Positions 46,749-56,174 of a stretch of 64,000 nt of DNA are shown in pieces. Origin of the DNA: Hymenobacter sp. UV11 (GTDB lineage Bacteria; Bacteroidota; Bacteroidia; Cytophagales; Hymenobacteraceae); NCBI RefSeq assembly GCF_004684095.1, contig NZ_SRII01000004.1, forward strand, positions 124,001 through 188,000, written 5' to 3'. The notes beneath the pieces are model-generated. The model was not told the origin of the DNA, made no database searches, and worked only from the letters and a program-made list of their open reading frames with translations. Each line of letters opens with the position of its first letter. Positions within the stretch are counted from its first letter, which is position 1. The translations under genes and the position numbers were made by a program.

Positions 46749-47236
46749 GCCCGAAACGGATGCGCGCCTCGCGCCAGCCGCTCGGCCAACTCCACGGCGT
46801 AGCGGGCGCGGGTTTCGGGGCGCTTGGCGTCGGCCACCTTGCGGGCCATAGCTCGGCGCATAGCGCCAGTTTGGGCCAGAAAGGCGGTTTCGGCCTCGGG
46901 CCAAGCGGCGAGGGCTTCAGCCAGCTCATCGGGTAGGTCCACGTGGTCGGGGTTGGGGTCGGGCGCCAGCGTTACGGCCACTTCCTGGCCGATTGCCAGC
47001 CCGAGCTGCTGGCACAGCGTTTTGCGCAGCATCAGGTAGCGCCCGCCGCCCTCCAGTGGCAGTAGCCCCAGGCGCTCGGCGTGGCCGTTGAGGGTGGCAA
47101 TGACGCGCTTGGTGGCCCGGCCGCCCACCGCCTGCCACGCCGCCTCAGGCACCACCACTAGCTGGGTGGGCATGAAGCTGGGGCCGCCGGCTTCGAGCAC
47201 GGCGCGAAAGGAGGGGGTAGGTGGTACGGTGGACAT
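46745..47236 (-). CDS. DUF1905 and YdeI/OmpD-associated domain protein
   Basis: The protein has 163 residues from ATG 47236; the frame extends 41 codons into a palindromic repeat, giving a false EIPRQARND extension. The N-terminal DUF1905 beta-barrel-like domain (FRAVLEAGG, MPTQLVVVPEAAWQAVGGR) is followed by a helical YdeI/OmpD-associated tail (EAETAFLAQTGAMRRAMARKVADAKRPETRARYAVELAERL). The cellular role is unknown. Confidence 0.85.
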   Translation of the reverse strand: MSTVPPTPSFRAVLEAGGPSFMPTQLVVVPEAAWQAVGGRATKRVIATLNGHAERLGLLPLEGGGRYLMLRKTLCQQLGLAIGQEVAVTLAPDPNPDHVDLPDELAEALAAWPEAETAFLAQTGAMRRAMARKVADAKRPETRARYAVELAERLARGAHPFRA

Positions 47237-47273
47237 AACTGGGTTGCAATATTCTCTATAGAAAAAACTTCCC

Positions 47274-47377
47274 AAAAGAAAGTCATTCCGAGCTTGCCGA
47301 GGAATCTCGCGCGGGCCGTTCGGATATGGTGCCACGACGCGGGCGGGACTCTTCGGCAAGCTCGGAATGACTTTCTT
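47274..47377. repeat. Palindromic repeat between the DUF1905 and proA genes (family F)
   Basis: Arms of about 38 bases (AAAAGAAAGTCATTCCGAGC outer part) have a few mismatches and a loop of about 30 bases. Confidence 0.9.
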
Positions 47378-47399
47378 TTTAAAGATTATAGCCTAATAA

Positions 47400-48650
47400 T
47401 CAGGTGCGCACCTGCCCGGTGCCGCGCACTAGCCACTTGTAGCTGGTCAGCTCTTCCAGGCCCATCGGCCCGCGGGCGTGCAGCTTTTGAGTGCTGATAC
47501 CGATTTCGGCGCCCAGCCCAAACTGCCCGCCGTCGGTAAAAGCCGTGGAGGCATTGGCGTACACGGCCGCCGCATCCACGACCTGCAAAAAAGTGTCGAG
47601 ATGCGCCTGGTTTTCCGAGATAATAGCCTCGCTGTGGCGCGAGCCGTGGCGGGCAATGTGGTCGAGGGCCGCGTCGAGGTCGGGCACGGTCTTGATGGCC
47701 AGTTTGTAATCCAGAAACTCGGTGCCAAAATGCGCCTCCGTGGCCGCTGCCAGCAATTCGGGGGGGTAGGCGCCGGCCAGCGCCGCTAGGGCCGGCGCAT
47801 CGGCGAAAAGCTGCACCTGCGCGGCGGCCAGCGGGGCCACCAGCGCGGGCAGGTCGGCCAGCCGGCTTTCGTGCAGCAGCAAGCAGTCCAGGGAGTTGCA
47901 GACGCTCACGCGGCGCGTTTTGGCATTGGCCACGATGGCCGCGCCGGTGATCAGGTCGCCGGTCGCGTCGAAGTAGGTGTGCACCACGCCGGCCCCAGTT
48001 TCGATAACGGGCACGCGGGCGTTCTCCCGCACGTAGTTTATTAGCCCCTGGCTGCCGCGCGGAATGACCACATCGACCAGGCCCACGGCCAGCAGCATGG
48101 CTTCGGTGGCGGCGCGCTCGGGGGGTAGGAGGGTGGCGGCGGCCAGCGGCAGGCCGTGGCGCAGTAGCACCGGCCCAGCTACCTCGATAAGCGCCGTATT
48201 AGAAGCCGCCGCGTCGGAGCCGCCCTTGAGCAGGCAGGCGTTGCCGGTTTTCAGGCATAGCGCTAGGCTGTCGATGGTCACATTGGGCCGCGCCTCGTAA
48301 ATGATGCCCACCACGCCCAGCGGCACACGCACCTTACTCAGCTGCAAGCCGTTGGACAACGTCTTCTCGCTCAGCTTCGCGCCTAGCGGGGAGGGGAGGG
48401 CGGCCACGCTGCGCAGGTCCTGAGCCATGGCGGCCAGGCGCTCGGGGGTGAGGCGCAGGCGGTCGTGGCGCGGGTCGGTGGCGGGCATCCGGGCCAGGTC
48501 CTGAGCATTGGCGGCCAGCACCACGTCGGTGCGGGCCACCAGGGCGTCGGCCAGGTCGCGCAGTAGGGCATCGGTAGTAGTGGCGGGTACCGTGGCCAGG
48601 GCCCGACTGGCGCGCTGGGCCGCCACAAAATAGGCAGAGTAGACGGACAT
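47400..48650 (-). CDS. proA: Gamma-glutamyl phosphate reductase
   Basis: The protein has 416 residues from ATG 48650 ([15 protein letters not shown]). It has the aldehyde dehydrogenase-like fold: [28 protein letters not shown], and the catalytic Cys in [42 protein letters not shown] and [27 protein letters not shown] are ProA signatures. It is the second step of proline synthesis. proB lies two genes upstream on the same strand. Confidence 0.95.
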   Translation of the reverse strand: MSVYSAYFVAAQRASRALATVPATTTDALLRDLADALVARTDVVLAANAQDLARMPATDPRHDRLRLTPERLAAMAQDLRSVAALPSPLGAKLSEKTLSNGLQLSKVRVPLGVVGIIYEARPNVTIDSLALCLKTGNACLLKGGSDAAASNTALIEVAGPVLLRHGLPLAAATLLPPERAATEAMLLAVGLVDVVIPRGSQGLINYVRENARVPVIETGAGVVHTYFDATGDLITGAAIVANAKTRRVSVCNSLDCLLLHESRLADLPALVAPLAAAQVQLFADAPALAALAGAYPPELLAAATEAHFGTEFLDYKLAIKTVPDLDAALDHIARHGSRHSEAIISENQAHLDTFLQVVDAAAVYANASTAFTDGGQFGLGAEIGISTQKLHARGPMGLEELTSYKWLVRGTGQVRT

Positions 48651-48815
48651 GAGCGTTGGGTGTGAGCAGGTGGCCTGGCTGCAAAGAACGGGTTGCTCAC
48701 TGGTAACCGGCTGGCTATGGCCACTTATCTTCATCACCACGCTCTAGCGGCCCCTGGCGCGAGTTACGCTGCGTTAGACTCTCACCAGGGACAGCCACTG
48801 CGTAACATCGGTTAT

Positions 48816-49592
48816 TTACAGCGCCACTCCCTGCCCCAGCAGCCAGAACCCGACGGCTCCGAACAGCGCCGCCAGCACCGGCCACCACTGCCAATGCAGC
48901 AGCCCGGAGTCGCCGGCCGGGCCCGCTGCCGCCTGCATGCCAGTGCGGAATGCCCGGCCCAGCACCATGGGGCTCATCACCAGGTTGGCCACAATGGAGG
49001 GGTAGGGCACGGGCAGCACCAGCGCCACCAGCACCGCCGAGCCTACCAGCCAGGGCCAGAGCAGCAGGCTCCGCATGGCAGCCAGCGCGGGCAGCGCCTC
49101 GGCCGGCACCAAGCGCCGAAACAGCGGACCAGTGCCCGCAATTACCCACAGCAGCACCAGCGCGGCGGCCACCGCCCCGGCCCACTGCCCCCAGGCGGGT
49201 ACGTGCAGCAGAGCCACCAGCTGGCCCGTATCGCCACCGGGTACCAAGGGTGCAATCATCAGGTAGCCAAAGAAATTGATTATTCCGAACACGCTCGCAA
49301 ACAGCCCTAGCAGGCCCCCGAGGCCGCGTGCCTGGCTGCGCCGCGCCCAACCCAGTAGCCCCATGCCTTGCACCAGGCTCCAGAGCGGCCCGGCCGCCGC
49401 CACCAGGCCTTGCGCCAGCCCAGAGAGGTTTTTGTTGGTATTCGTAACGTAGGTGTTATACAAAATCGGCCTACCCCCCAGGCCGGCCGATACTACGGCG
49501 TGGGCCACTTCGTGGGTAATAATGGTAGCCAGGAATGCCGCCACATAAAGGCAGATGGCATTGACGAGCAGCGGGCGGCTGGCGGTGGGCAT
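48816..49592 (-). CDS. Membrane-embedded HExxH (M50-like) metallopeptidase
   Basis: The protein has 258 residues with about six hydrophobic helices. The zinc motif HEVAH (residues 27-31) lies in the first helix region, and LMIAPLVPGGDTGQL may contribute an Asp ligand (near residues 113-126). The closest general match is M50 site-2-protease-like proteins, which cut within membranes, but no PDZ domain is present. It sits between proB and proA; no role in proline synthesis is evident. Confidence 0.65.
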   Translation of the reverse strand: MPTASRPLLVNAICLYVAAFLATIITHEVAHAVVSAGLGGRPILYNTYVTNTNKNLSGLAQGLVAAAGPLWSLVQGMGLLGWARRSQARGLGGLLGLFASVFGIINFFGYLMIAPLVPGGDTGQLVALLHVPAWGQWAGAVAAALVLLWVIAGTGPLFRRLVPAEALPALAAMRSLLLWPWLVGSAVLVALVLPVPYPSIVANLVMSPMVLGRAFRTGMQAAAGPAGDSGLLHWQWWPVLAALFGAVGFWLLGQGVAL

Positions 49593-49728
49593 GAGCGGGG
49601 GCTAAATAGCAGGAATAAGCTTTCCCATCAAACTTAGCCCAAACGAAGTGCCTTGAAAGATAAGATATTACCCAAGCTGCAAAAAGGTCAGCCGAAGCAT
49701 TCAGAAATTTCCTTAAAGCGCTTGCTTC

Positions 49729-50814
49729 TTAATTCTCCGTCGTCAGGAATAGGTAGTCGTAGTGCACCAGTGGGCGCTGGCCGTGCTGGCCCAGGCGCTC
49801 GCGGGCCTTGTCGGCGCCGTACTCGGCCAGGCCCAGGCCGATAGCATGACCGGCCTCATCCACGAGGCGCACGAGGTCGCCCTTTTGAAACTCGCCCTCA
49901 ATTTTTACTACCCCCACCGGCAGCAGGCTGGTGGCTTGGCCGGCCGCCAGCAGCGCGGTGCGGGCGCCGGCATTCACGTGCACCGTGGCCTGGGCGGTTT
50001 GGGCATGGGCCAGCCATTTTTTGGTGCGCGAGGCCCGCTTGCTGGGCTGAAACCAGGTGCTGATGGCCGTATCATTCAAGATGTTAGGCAGGATATTGGG
50101 CGTTTTGCCATTGGCGATGTGCACGCTGATGCCCAGGCTGGCCACTTTGTGCGCGATGGAGCATTTCGTGAGCATGCCACCGCGTCCAAACTGCGAGCGC
50201 GTGGCCGTGATAAACTCGGCAAAGCCGGTGTCGTGCGGCGCAATGTGCCGGATAACTTGCGCGCTGGGCCGGCTGGGGTCGCTGTCGAAAATGCCGTCTA
50301 CGTTGCTGAGTATCAGCAGGGCGTCGGCATCGAGCATGCTGGCCACCAGGCCCGCCAACTCGTCGTTATCCGTAAACATGAGTTCCGTGACCGAAATCAC
50401 ATCGTTCTCATTCACAATGGGAATGACGTTTTGCTGGAGCAATTCCTGGAAGCAATTGCGCATGTTCAGGTAGTGCTGGCGGTCGCGAAAGTCTTCCTTG
50501 GTCACCAGCACCTGCGCGCCCAGCAGGCCGTGCGGGGCCAGCAGCGCGGCGTACAGGCTCAGGAGCTTCACCTGGCCCACGGCGGCCAGCAGCTGGCGGC
50601 TGCGCACCGCGTCAGCCTTGGGGGGTAGGATGATGAGGCTGCGCCCCGCCGCCACCGCCCCCGACGACACCAGGATAATCTCGCAGCCCTGGCTTTTGAG
50701 GCCCACTATCTGGCTCACCAGCTGGGCCATGCGGTCCTCATCGGGCAGGCCGTTGGCCTGGGTGAGCACGTTGGAGCCGATTTTGACGACGAGGCGGCGG
50801 TAGGGTAGGGGCAT
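49729..50814 (-). CDS. proB: Glutamate 5-kinase
   Basis: The protein has 361 residues from ATG 50814 (MPLPYRRLVVKIGSNVL). The kinase domain has VVKIGSNVLT, LVSSGAVAAGR, PIVNENDVISVTEL, and the GGMLTKCSIAHKVASLGI substrate loop. A C-terminal PUA domain (SLLPVGVVKIEGEFQKGDLVRLVDEAGHAIGLGLAEYGAD) is present. It is the first step of proline synthesis. A promoter-like box lies only 4 bases before the start. Confidence 0.95.
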   Translation of the reverse strand: MPLPYRRLVVKIGSNVLTQANGLPDEDRMAQLVSQIVGLKSQGCEIILVSSGAVAAGRSLIILPPKADAVRSRQLLAAVGQVKLLSLYAALLAPHGLLGAQVLVTKEDFRDRQHYLNMRNCFQELLQQNVIPIVNENDVISVTELMFTDNDELAGLVASMLDADALLILSNVDGIFDSDPSRPSAQVIRHIAPHDTGFAEFITATRSQFGRGGMLTKCSIAHKVASLGISVHIANGKTPNILPNILNDTAISTWFQPSKRASRTKKWLAHAQTAQATVHVNAGARTALLAAGQATSLLPVGVVKIEGEFQKGDLVRLVDEAGHAIGLGLAEYGADKARERLGQHGQRPLVHYDYLFLTTEN

Positions 50815-50818
50815 AGCG

Positions 50819-50826
50819 CAAAAGTA
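50819..50826 (-). promoter_or_regulatory. Putative -7 box of proB
   Basis: On the minus strand TACTTTTG fits TAnnTTTG. A TTTT sits 19 bases upstream, close to the -33 TTTG. The start codon follows at once, which would give a leaderless or nearly leaderless mRNA. Confidence 0.45.
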
Positions 50827-50845
50827 GGGGGGTAGCAAAGCGATT

Positions 50846-50957
50846 AAAAAAGAACGTCATGCTGAGCTTACCGAAGCATCTCTATCACGCCGCTGGGGTT
50901 AGTAACCCAACGAAACGGTAGAGATGCTTCGACAAGCTCAGCATGACGTTCTTTTTT
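50846..50957. repeat. Palindromic repeat upstream of proB (family B)
   Basis: Outer arms of about 40 bases (AAAAAAGAACGTCATGCTGA type) have few mismatches. A second small inverted repeat (GGGTT...AACCC) lies in the loop. Confidence 0.92.
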
Positions 50958-50969
50958 GCCTTTGCTGCC

Positions 50970-51962
50970 TTACCCCACCTGCACCTGTGCCAGTTGCTTG
51001 TTGATAAAATCAACCTCTTCGAAGCTCAACTTCACGTCCATCGCCTTGGCGTTTTGGGTGGCTTGCTCGGGGTTGCGAGCGCCCACCAGCGCCACCGTGA
51101 TGCCGGGCTGCGCCAGCGTCCAGGCCAGCACGAGCTGGCCGAGGCTGGCGTTTTTGGTTTCGGCCAGGGGCCGGATTTTGTTCAGGAAGTCGTTGACTTT
51201 GGTCACCGCCTCGGGCTTGAACAGGCGGTTGGTGCTGCGCAAATCACTCGCGTCGAAGTGCTGGCCGGGCTTGATTTTGCCGGTCAGCAGGCCCAGCTGC
51301 AAGGGGCTGTAGACCAGAATGCCCAGGTTGTGCTGCTGCGTGTACGGCACCACGTCCTTTTCAATGTCGCGGCGCAACATGCTGAACGGCATTTGGTTGG
51401 AAGCCAGCTTCAGTGTCTTTTCGGCCTCCTCCAGTTGGGCCACCGAGTAGTTGCTGACGCCAACGGCGCGCACCTTGCCCTGCTCCATGAGGCGCTGCAC
51501 GGCCTCCATCGTTTCGCTGATGGGCGTAGTCACGTCGGGCCAGTGCTGCTGGTAGAGGTCGATGTAGTCGGTGCCCAGGCGTTGCAGGCTTTCCTCGCAT
51601 TCCTTGATGATGCTGTCGCGGCTGGCGTACTTATACACGTCGAGGTCGTGGCCCTGGTTGTCCTTGGTTTTCATGGCGAAGTCGCCCCTGGGCTGGTCCC
51701 AGCGCATGCCAAACTTGGTCAAAATCTGCACCTTGTCGCGCGGTAGGCTCTTGATGGCCTCGCCCACAATCTGCTCGCTCAGGCCCATGCCATACACCGG
51801 CGCCGTGTCGATGCTGGTCACCCCGAGGTCGTAGGCAGCATGAATGGCGCCCACGGCGTCGTTCTGCTCGGTGCCGCCCCACATCCAGCCGCCGGCCGCC
51901 CAGCTGCCAAAGGTGATGCGCGAAACGCTGACGTCGGACGAGCCTAATTTCTGATATTCCAT
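50970..51962 (-). CDS. Aldo/keto reductase
   Basis: The protein has 330 residues. AKR family pattern: RITFGSWAAGGWMWGG, AYDLGVTSIDTAPVYGMGLSEQIVGEAIK (catalytic Asp and Tyr), the Lys in VQILTKFG, YIDLYQQHWPD, and VGVSNYSVAQLEEAEK. It is an NADPH-dependent carbonyl reductase with an unknown physiological substrate. It stands alone between a palindromic repeat and the divergent DsbA gene. Confidence 0.92.
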   Translation of the reverse strand: MEYQKLGSSDVSVSRITFGSWAAGGWMWGGTEQNDAVGAIHAAYDLGVTSIDTAPVYGMGLSEQIVGEAIKSLPRDKVQILTKFGMRWDQPRGDFAMKTKDNQGHDLDVYKYASRDSIIKECEESLQRLGTDYIDLYQQHWPDVTTPISETMEAVQRLMEQGKVRAVGVSNYSVAQLEEAEKTLKLASNQMPFSMLRRDIEKDVVPYTQQHNLGILVYSPLQLGLLTGKIKPGQHFDASDLRSTNRLFKPEAVTKVNDFLNKIRPLAETKNASLGQLVLAWTLAQPGITVALVGARNPEQATQNAKAMDVKLSFEEVDFINKQLAQVQVG

Positions 51963-52153
51963 GAGTTAAAGTAAATGCTGGCAAAAAATACGTCCTCTTT
52001 TAACCCGCCCGCCCGGCCGAAGGTTACGCCCTACCCCCCATTGCGGCCCTGAACGCCCACGGCCGGCCGGGTGTTACCGAATGCCCGAACCGCAAACAAT
52101 TCACCGCGTTTGTGGCTTCGTGCTGTTCTGGTATTCACTAGCTTTTTTGTCTT

Positions 52154-52852
52154 ATGAAAGTTGAAATCTGGTCCGATGTAGTTTGCCCGTTCTGCTACAT
52201 CGGCAAGCGTAAGTTTGAAAAGGCGCTGGGCGAATTTGCCCACCGCGACGACGTGCAGGTAGAGTGGAAGAGCTTCCAGCTCACGCCCAATTTTGTGCCT
52301 ACCCCCGGCGAAAGCATCCACGCCTCGCTGGCCAAAAAGAAAGGCGTGCCCGAGGCCGAAGGCCGCCGCATGAACGACTACATGACCGACGCCGCCAAGG
52401 CCGTGGGTCTTGATTACCAATTTGATATAGCCATTCCGGCCAATACCTTTCTGGCCCACCAGCTCATCCACTTCGGGGCCCACCAGGGCAAGCAGGATGC
52501 CACCAAGGAGCGCCTCATGGCCGCCTACTACCTCGAAGGCCGCGACCTGAACCAACTGGACACACTCATCAACCTGGCCGCCGAAATCGGCCTCGATGCG
52601 GAGGCCGCCCGCCAGGCGCTGGAGGCCGGCACCTATGCCAACGAGGTGCGCCGCGACGAGTACGAGGCCCAGCAAATTGGGGTGCAGGGCGTGCCCTTCT
52701 TCGTGTTTGAAGACAAGTACGCTGTGTCGGGCGCGCAGCCCAGCGAGGTGTTTGCCGAGGTGCTGGGCAAGGTGTGGGAAGAAGGCCATCCTAAAAACCA
52801 GCCCGTTATGCTGGCCAACGGCCCCGCGTGCGGCCCCGACGGCTGCGACTAG
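52154..52852 (+). CDS. DsbA family oxidoreductase (FrnE-like)
   Basis: The protein has 232 residues. The thioredoxin-fold active site is CPFC near residues 11-14 (SDVVCPFCYIGKRKF), with a helical insertion and cis-Pro in IGVQGVPFFVFEDKYAVSGAQ. It has no signal peptide, so it is cytoplasmic like FrnE proteins. A Cys pair near the C-terminus (GPACGPDGCD) may bind metal or form a second redox site. Confidence 0.9.
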   Translation: MKVEIWSDVVCPFCYIGKRKFEKALGEFAHRDDVQVEWKSFQLTPNFVPTPGESIHASLAKKKGVPEAEGRRMNDYMTDAAKAVGLDYQFDIAIPANTFLAHQLIHFGAHQGKQDATKERLMAAYYLEGRDLNQLDTLINLAAEIGLDAEAARQALEAGTYANEVRRDEYEAQQIGVQGVPFFVFEDKYAVSGAQPSEVFAEVLGKVWEEGHPKNQPVMLANGPACGPDGCD

Positions 52853-52860
52853 CGCGTAAA

Positions 52861-52993
52861 AGCAACGGATAATCGTCTGTCATTGCGAGCTTGCGAAGCA
52901 ATCGCACCCGAACGAAGTCTGAACGAGCCGTTCGCCCACCGTTCTGGTGCGATTGCTTCGCAGGCTCGCAATGACAGACGATTATCCGTTGCT
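52861..52993. repeat. Palindromic repeat with about 55-base arms (family C)
   Basis: The left arm begins AGCAACGGATAATCGTCTGT at 52861 and the right arm ends at 52993 with its complement; four or so mismatches, loop about 23 bases. Confidence 0.93.
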
Positions 52994-53067
52994 CTCTTTC
53001 CTGTTCATACTTTCGCCACCCTGCCCGGCGTAGGCTTGCAGGCAGGCGAGCGTTACACGGTTTTTCT

Positions 53068-55620
53068 ATGAAAGGTAATTTGAAAGGGATGCGTCCAAAA
53101 ATCGCGGCGTTTGGAGTGGCGGCGACGGGCCTGCTGGGGCTGCTGGCGTTTCGCTACCCCACCGAGGGCAACCCCATCCAGGCCATTGCCGAAAAGCTGA
53201 GCGCCTACTACACCACGGTGCGCCCCGAGAAGGCCTACCTGCACCTCGACCGCCCGGCCTACGGCACCGGCGAAACCATCTGGTTCAGCGCCTACCTAAT
53301 CGATGCCCTGCGCCACCAGCCCGATACGCTGAGCAAGGTGCTGCACGTAGAGCTACTCTCGCCCCAGCGCCAGGTGGTGGCCCGCCGCACCCTGCGCCTG
53401 TCGGGCGGCCGCACCTACGGCGATATTGAGCTGAGCGATACGCTCAAATCGGGTACTTACCTGCTGCGCGCCTTCACCACTTGGATGCGCAACGTGAACC
53501 CGGCCTACGTTTTTCAGCGGCAGCTGCAGGTGTGGCCCGCCGCCCCCAACCAGCCCGACGATTTTGGGGGCGCTACCCCCCGCCCGTCGGCCAAAGCCAC
53601 TACCAAGGCAGCCGTGGTGGCGGGCAAGGTCGATGTGCAGTTTTTTCCCGAAGGCGGTAACCTCGTGGCGGGCTTGCCGGCCACGGTGGGCTTTAAGGCG
53701 GTGGCGGCCAACGGGCACGGGGCCAGCATCAGTGGGCAGGTGCTTGATGAGCAGAACAAGCCCGTGGGGACGGCCTTCGGCGCGACGCACGCGGGCATGG
53801 GGCGGCTGAGCTTTACGCCCGCCGCCGGCCAGCGCTACCACGCCCGCGTGAAGCTGCCCGACGGCGGCAGCGCCGACTACCCCCTTCCCGCCGTGCAGGC
53901 CACCGGCTACGCCCTGCGCGTGCTCGACGCCGGCGATAGCTACAATGTAGAAGTGCGCTACAAAGGCGCGCCCGGCGCCCCGGTGCCCGGCCCGGCCATG
54001 CTGCTGAGCGAAGTGCGCGGCTACATCGTGGGCCTGATACCCCGGCCCCTCACCGACAACGGCGCGCCCGTAACTTGGAAGCTGAGCAAGGCGCGCTACC
54101 CCAATGGTATTCTGCACATTACCTTGTTTGATGCCCAAAGCGTGCCGCAGGCCGAGCGCCTGGCTTTCGTGTTGAACGGCCCGCCCGCCCTGCGCGTGAC
54201 CCTCACGCCCGATAAGGCCGCCTACGCCCCCCACGACCCCGTGCACGTGAAGGTGCAGGTGACCGATGCCGCTGGCCAGCCCGCCGCCGCCCACCTCTCG
54301 GTAACGGTAGCCGAGGCCGGCGCCGCCAGCCTCGACGCCGACGGCGGCAACGTGGCCACCAGCCTGCTGCTGACTTCCGACCTGGCGGGCTACGTGGAAA
54401 GCCCCGGCTATTATTTCCAGACTTCTACGCCTGAAACGGCGCAGGCGCTTGATAATCTGTTGCTTACCCAGGGTTGGCGCCGCTACGTGTGGAAAGAGGT
54501 GCTGGCCCCTACCCCCCCCTTGCTGGTGTACGGCGCCGAGCAGGGCGTGACGCTGAGCGGGCAGGTAACCGGCATGGGCCAGACGGGCATTGCCAATAGC
54601 CAGCTCACCTTCATCCAGAGCAAGCCCAACCGCAGCGTGCTCACAGCCAGCACCGATGCCCAGGGGCTCTTCCGCTTCACCGGCTTTCCGGGCAAGGATA
54701 CGGCCGTGGTGACCTTGCAGGCCCGGCGCACATCGGGCGGCAGCAACGTCATTATTCGGCCCGACCTGGGGCCGCCCACCTTTGGCGCGCCCCTACCCCC
54801 CCTGCCAGCCCTGAACGCCGCCCCGCCCGCCGTGGCCGACTATCTGCGTCGCAGCCGCCAGCAGCAGGTGCAGGAGCGCCAGAACAACCCCGACGGCGAG
54901 GCCCTGCGCAATGTGCAACTCGGCAACGTGGCCGTAACCGGCAAAAAGGTGTTGATAGCGCCCGATGATACTCGCCGCCTCTACCCCGGCGTGGTGGCCA
55001 ATACGGTAGTGGACTTTGCCAATGACCTGTCGGCGCAGTCGGGGCTGAATATCTTCCAGGTGCTGCAAGGCCGGGTAGCGGGCCTCACTGTGTCGGGGAG
55101 CCCGCCCAATATGAGCGTGCAGATACGGGGGAGCGGCACGCCCTTGTTTATTCTTGATGGCCAACGAATTGATATTGACTTCGTCAGCAGCATTCAGGCT
55201 AATCAAGTGGAGGCCGTGGAGGTATTCAAAGGGCCCGAGGCGGCCATTTTCGGCAGCGGGGCCAATGGTGGCGTTATTGCCATCTATACCAAGCGCGGCG
55301 ATAAAAACTACAAGGGCAACGACCAACTGGCGCCCAGCCCCGGCATTCTCACTGTGAAGGTGCCGGGCTACTACGCCGCCCAGGAGTTTTACCAGCCCCG
55401 CTATGGTGCCCCGGTAATGAACGCGCCCACCATGGACCCGCGCCGCCTCACCCTCTTCTGGGACCCGCAGCTGACTACCGGTCCCAGCGGCCAGACGGAG
55501 TTCCTCTTCTACACCGCCGATGGCAGCGGCAACTTCCAGATTGCCACCGAGGGCATTACCCTAAACGGCCAGCCCAGCCGCGGCAGCAGCACCATCTACG
55601 TGGCGCCCAAGTCGCGGTAA
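53068..55620 (+). CDS. MG2-domain and TonB-plug-domain protein
   Basis: The protein has 850 residues with an N-terminal hydrophobic segment. Residues about 35-130 resemble the MG2 domain of alpha-2-macroglobulins (RPEKAYLHLDRPAYGTGETIWF). Further Ig-like domains follow, then a carboxypeptidase-like repeat (TASTDAQGLFRFTGFPGKDTAVV). From residue about 640 there is a TonB-receptor plug domain (NIFQVLQGRVAGLTV, GPEAAIFGSGANGGVIAIYTKRG), but no beta-barrel. It is probably an outer-envelope protein; a plug without a barrel suggests it docks to a partner receptor. A terminator follows. Confidence 0.88.
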   Translation: MKGNLKGMRPKIAAFGVAATGLLGLLAFRYPTEGNPIQAIAEKLSAYYTTVRPEKAYLHLDRPAYGTGETIWFSAYLIDALRHQPDTLSKVLHVELLSPQRQVVARRTLRLSGGRTYGDIELSDTLKSGTYLLRAFTTWMRNVNPAYVFQRQLQVWPAAPNQPDDFGGATPRPSAKATTKAAVVAGKVDVQFFPEGGNLVAGLPATVGFKAVAANGHGASISGQVLDEQNKPVGTAFGATHAGMGRLSFTPAAGQRYHARVKLPDGGSADYPLPAVQATGYALRVLDAGDSYNVEVRYKGAPGAPVPGPAMLLSEVRGYIVGLIPRPLTDNGAPVTWKLSKARYPNGILHITLFDAQSVPQAERLAFVLNGPPALRVTLTPDKAAYAPHDPVHVKVQVTDAAGQPAAAHLSVTVAEAGAASLDADGGNVATSLLLTSDLAGYVESPGYYFQTSTPETAQALDNLLLTQGWRRYVWKEVLAPTPPLLVYGAEQGVTLSGQVTGMGQTGIANSQLTFIQSKPNRSVLTASTDAQGLFRFTGFPGKDTAVVTLQARRTSGGSNVIIRPDLGPPTFGAPLPPLPALNAAPPAVADYLRRSRQQQVQERQNNPDGEALRNVQLGNVAVTGKKVLIAPDDTRRLYPGVVANTVVDFANDLSAQSGLNIFQVLQGRVAGLTVSGSPPNMSVQIRGSGTPLFILDGQRIDIDFVSSIQANQVEAVEVFKGPEAAIFGSGANGGVIAIYTKRGDKNYKGNDQLAPSPGILTVKVPGYYAAQEFYQPRYGAPVMNAPTMDPRRLTLFWDPQLTTGPSGQTEFLFYTADGSGNFQIATEGITLNGQPSRGSSTIYVAPKSR

Positions 55621-55635
55621 GCTACTGTGCCACAA

Positions 55636-55678
55636 CAAAAAGCCCGGCGTGTCGCACTGCGACACGCCGGGCTTTTTG
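55636..55678. terminator. Strong hairpin terminator after the MG2 protein gene
   Basis: A stem of about 20 bases (CAAAAAGCCCGGCGTGTCGC and complement) has a tiny loop and ends in a T-run. The A-run on the other side serves the convergent coiled-coil gene. Confidence 0.88.
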
Positions 55679-55693
55679 CAGGGGGTAGGGCGC

Positions 55694-56140
55694 CTAGCTG
55701 GCCGCCCGAAAAACTTCGTCTTCCAAGCGCTTGAGGCGCGGCTCCTGGTCTTCGAGAGGTGCGAGGCGGCGAACCAGGTCGTCCGATTTCTCATTGCCGG
55801 CGCGCATGAGCTGCAGCATTTGCATTTGCACCTGAATCGTTTCGTCGGTCCGGCGGCCTTGTTCCTTTATCTCAACCGCTAGCTTATCAAGGCGCTGCTC
55901 AGTCTGCGTGTGCCGCGCCTCCGATAGCTTAAAAATGTTGATAATATCGCCAATCTGCTCGCCAATTCCGTCAAGGCGCTGGTCAATACGTTCAAGGCGC
56001 TGGTCAATGCTGTCTAGGCGTTTTTCCTGCCGGGTAACGGCCGTGATGAGCTGCTTTATCTGCTCGGCTTGCTGGTCCTGCTTGCGGGCCAAGTCCACTA
56101 ACAGGCTCTCTAGTTGGTCGAAGCGCTGATTGACGTCCAT
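55694..56140 (-). CDS. Coiled-coil protein of unknown function
   Basis: The protein has 148 residues, heptad-rich almost throughout: repeated LDSIDQRLERIDQRLDGIGEQI and QEPRLKRLEDEVF. There are no membrane segments or catalytic motifs. It resembles the short coiled-coil proteins often annotated as hypothetical. It lies 34 bases downstream of mfd on the same strand and may be co-transcribed. A related coiled-coil gene lies on the other side of mfd. Confidence 0.7.
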   Translation of the reverse strand: MDVNQRFDQLESLLVDLARKQDQQAEQIKQLITAVTRQEKRLDSIDQRLERIDQRLDGIGEQIGDIINIFKLSEARHTQTEQRLDKLAVEIKEQGRRTDETIQVQMQMLQLMRAGNEKSDDLVRRLAPLEDQEPRLKRLEDEVFRAAS

Positions 56141-56174
56141 CGGTGCGGTGCTTTTTATGGGCTAAGATAAGGGG

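Noticed and set aside
47237..47359. N-terminal extension of the DUF1905 protein (EIPRQARNDFLLG)
   Set aside because: It is read from the family F repeat; the family start is at ATG 47236.
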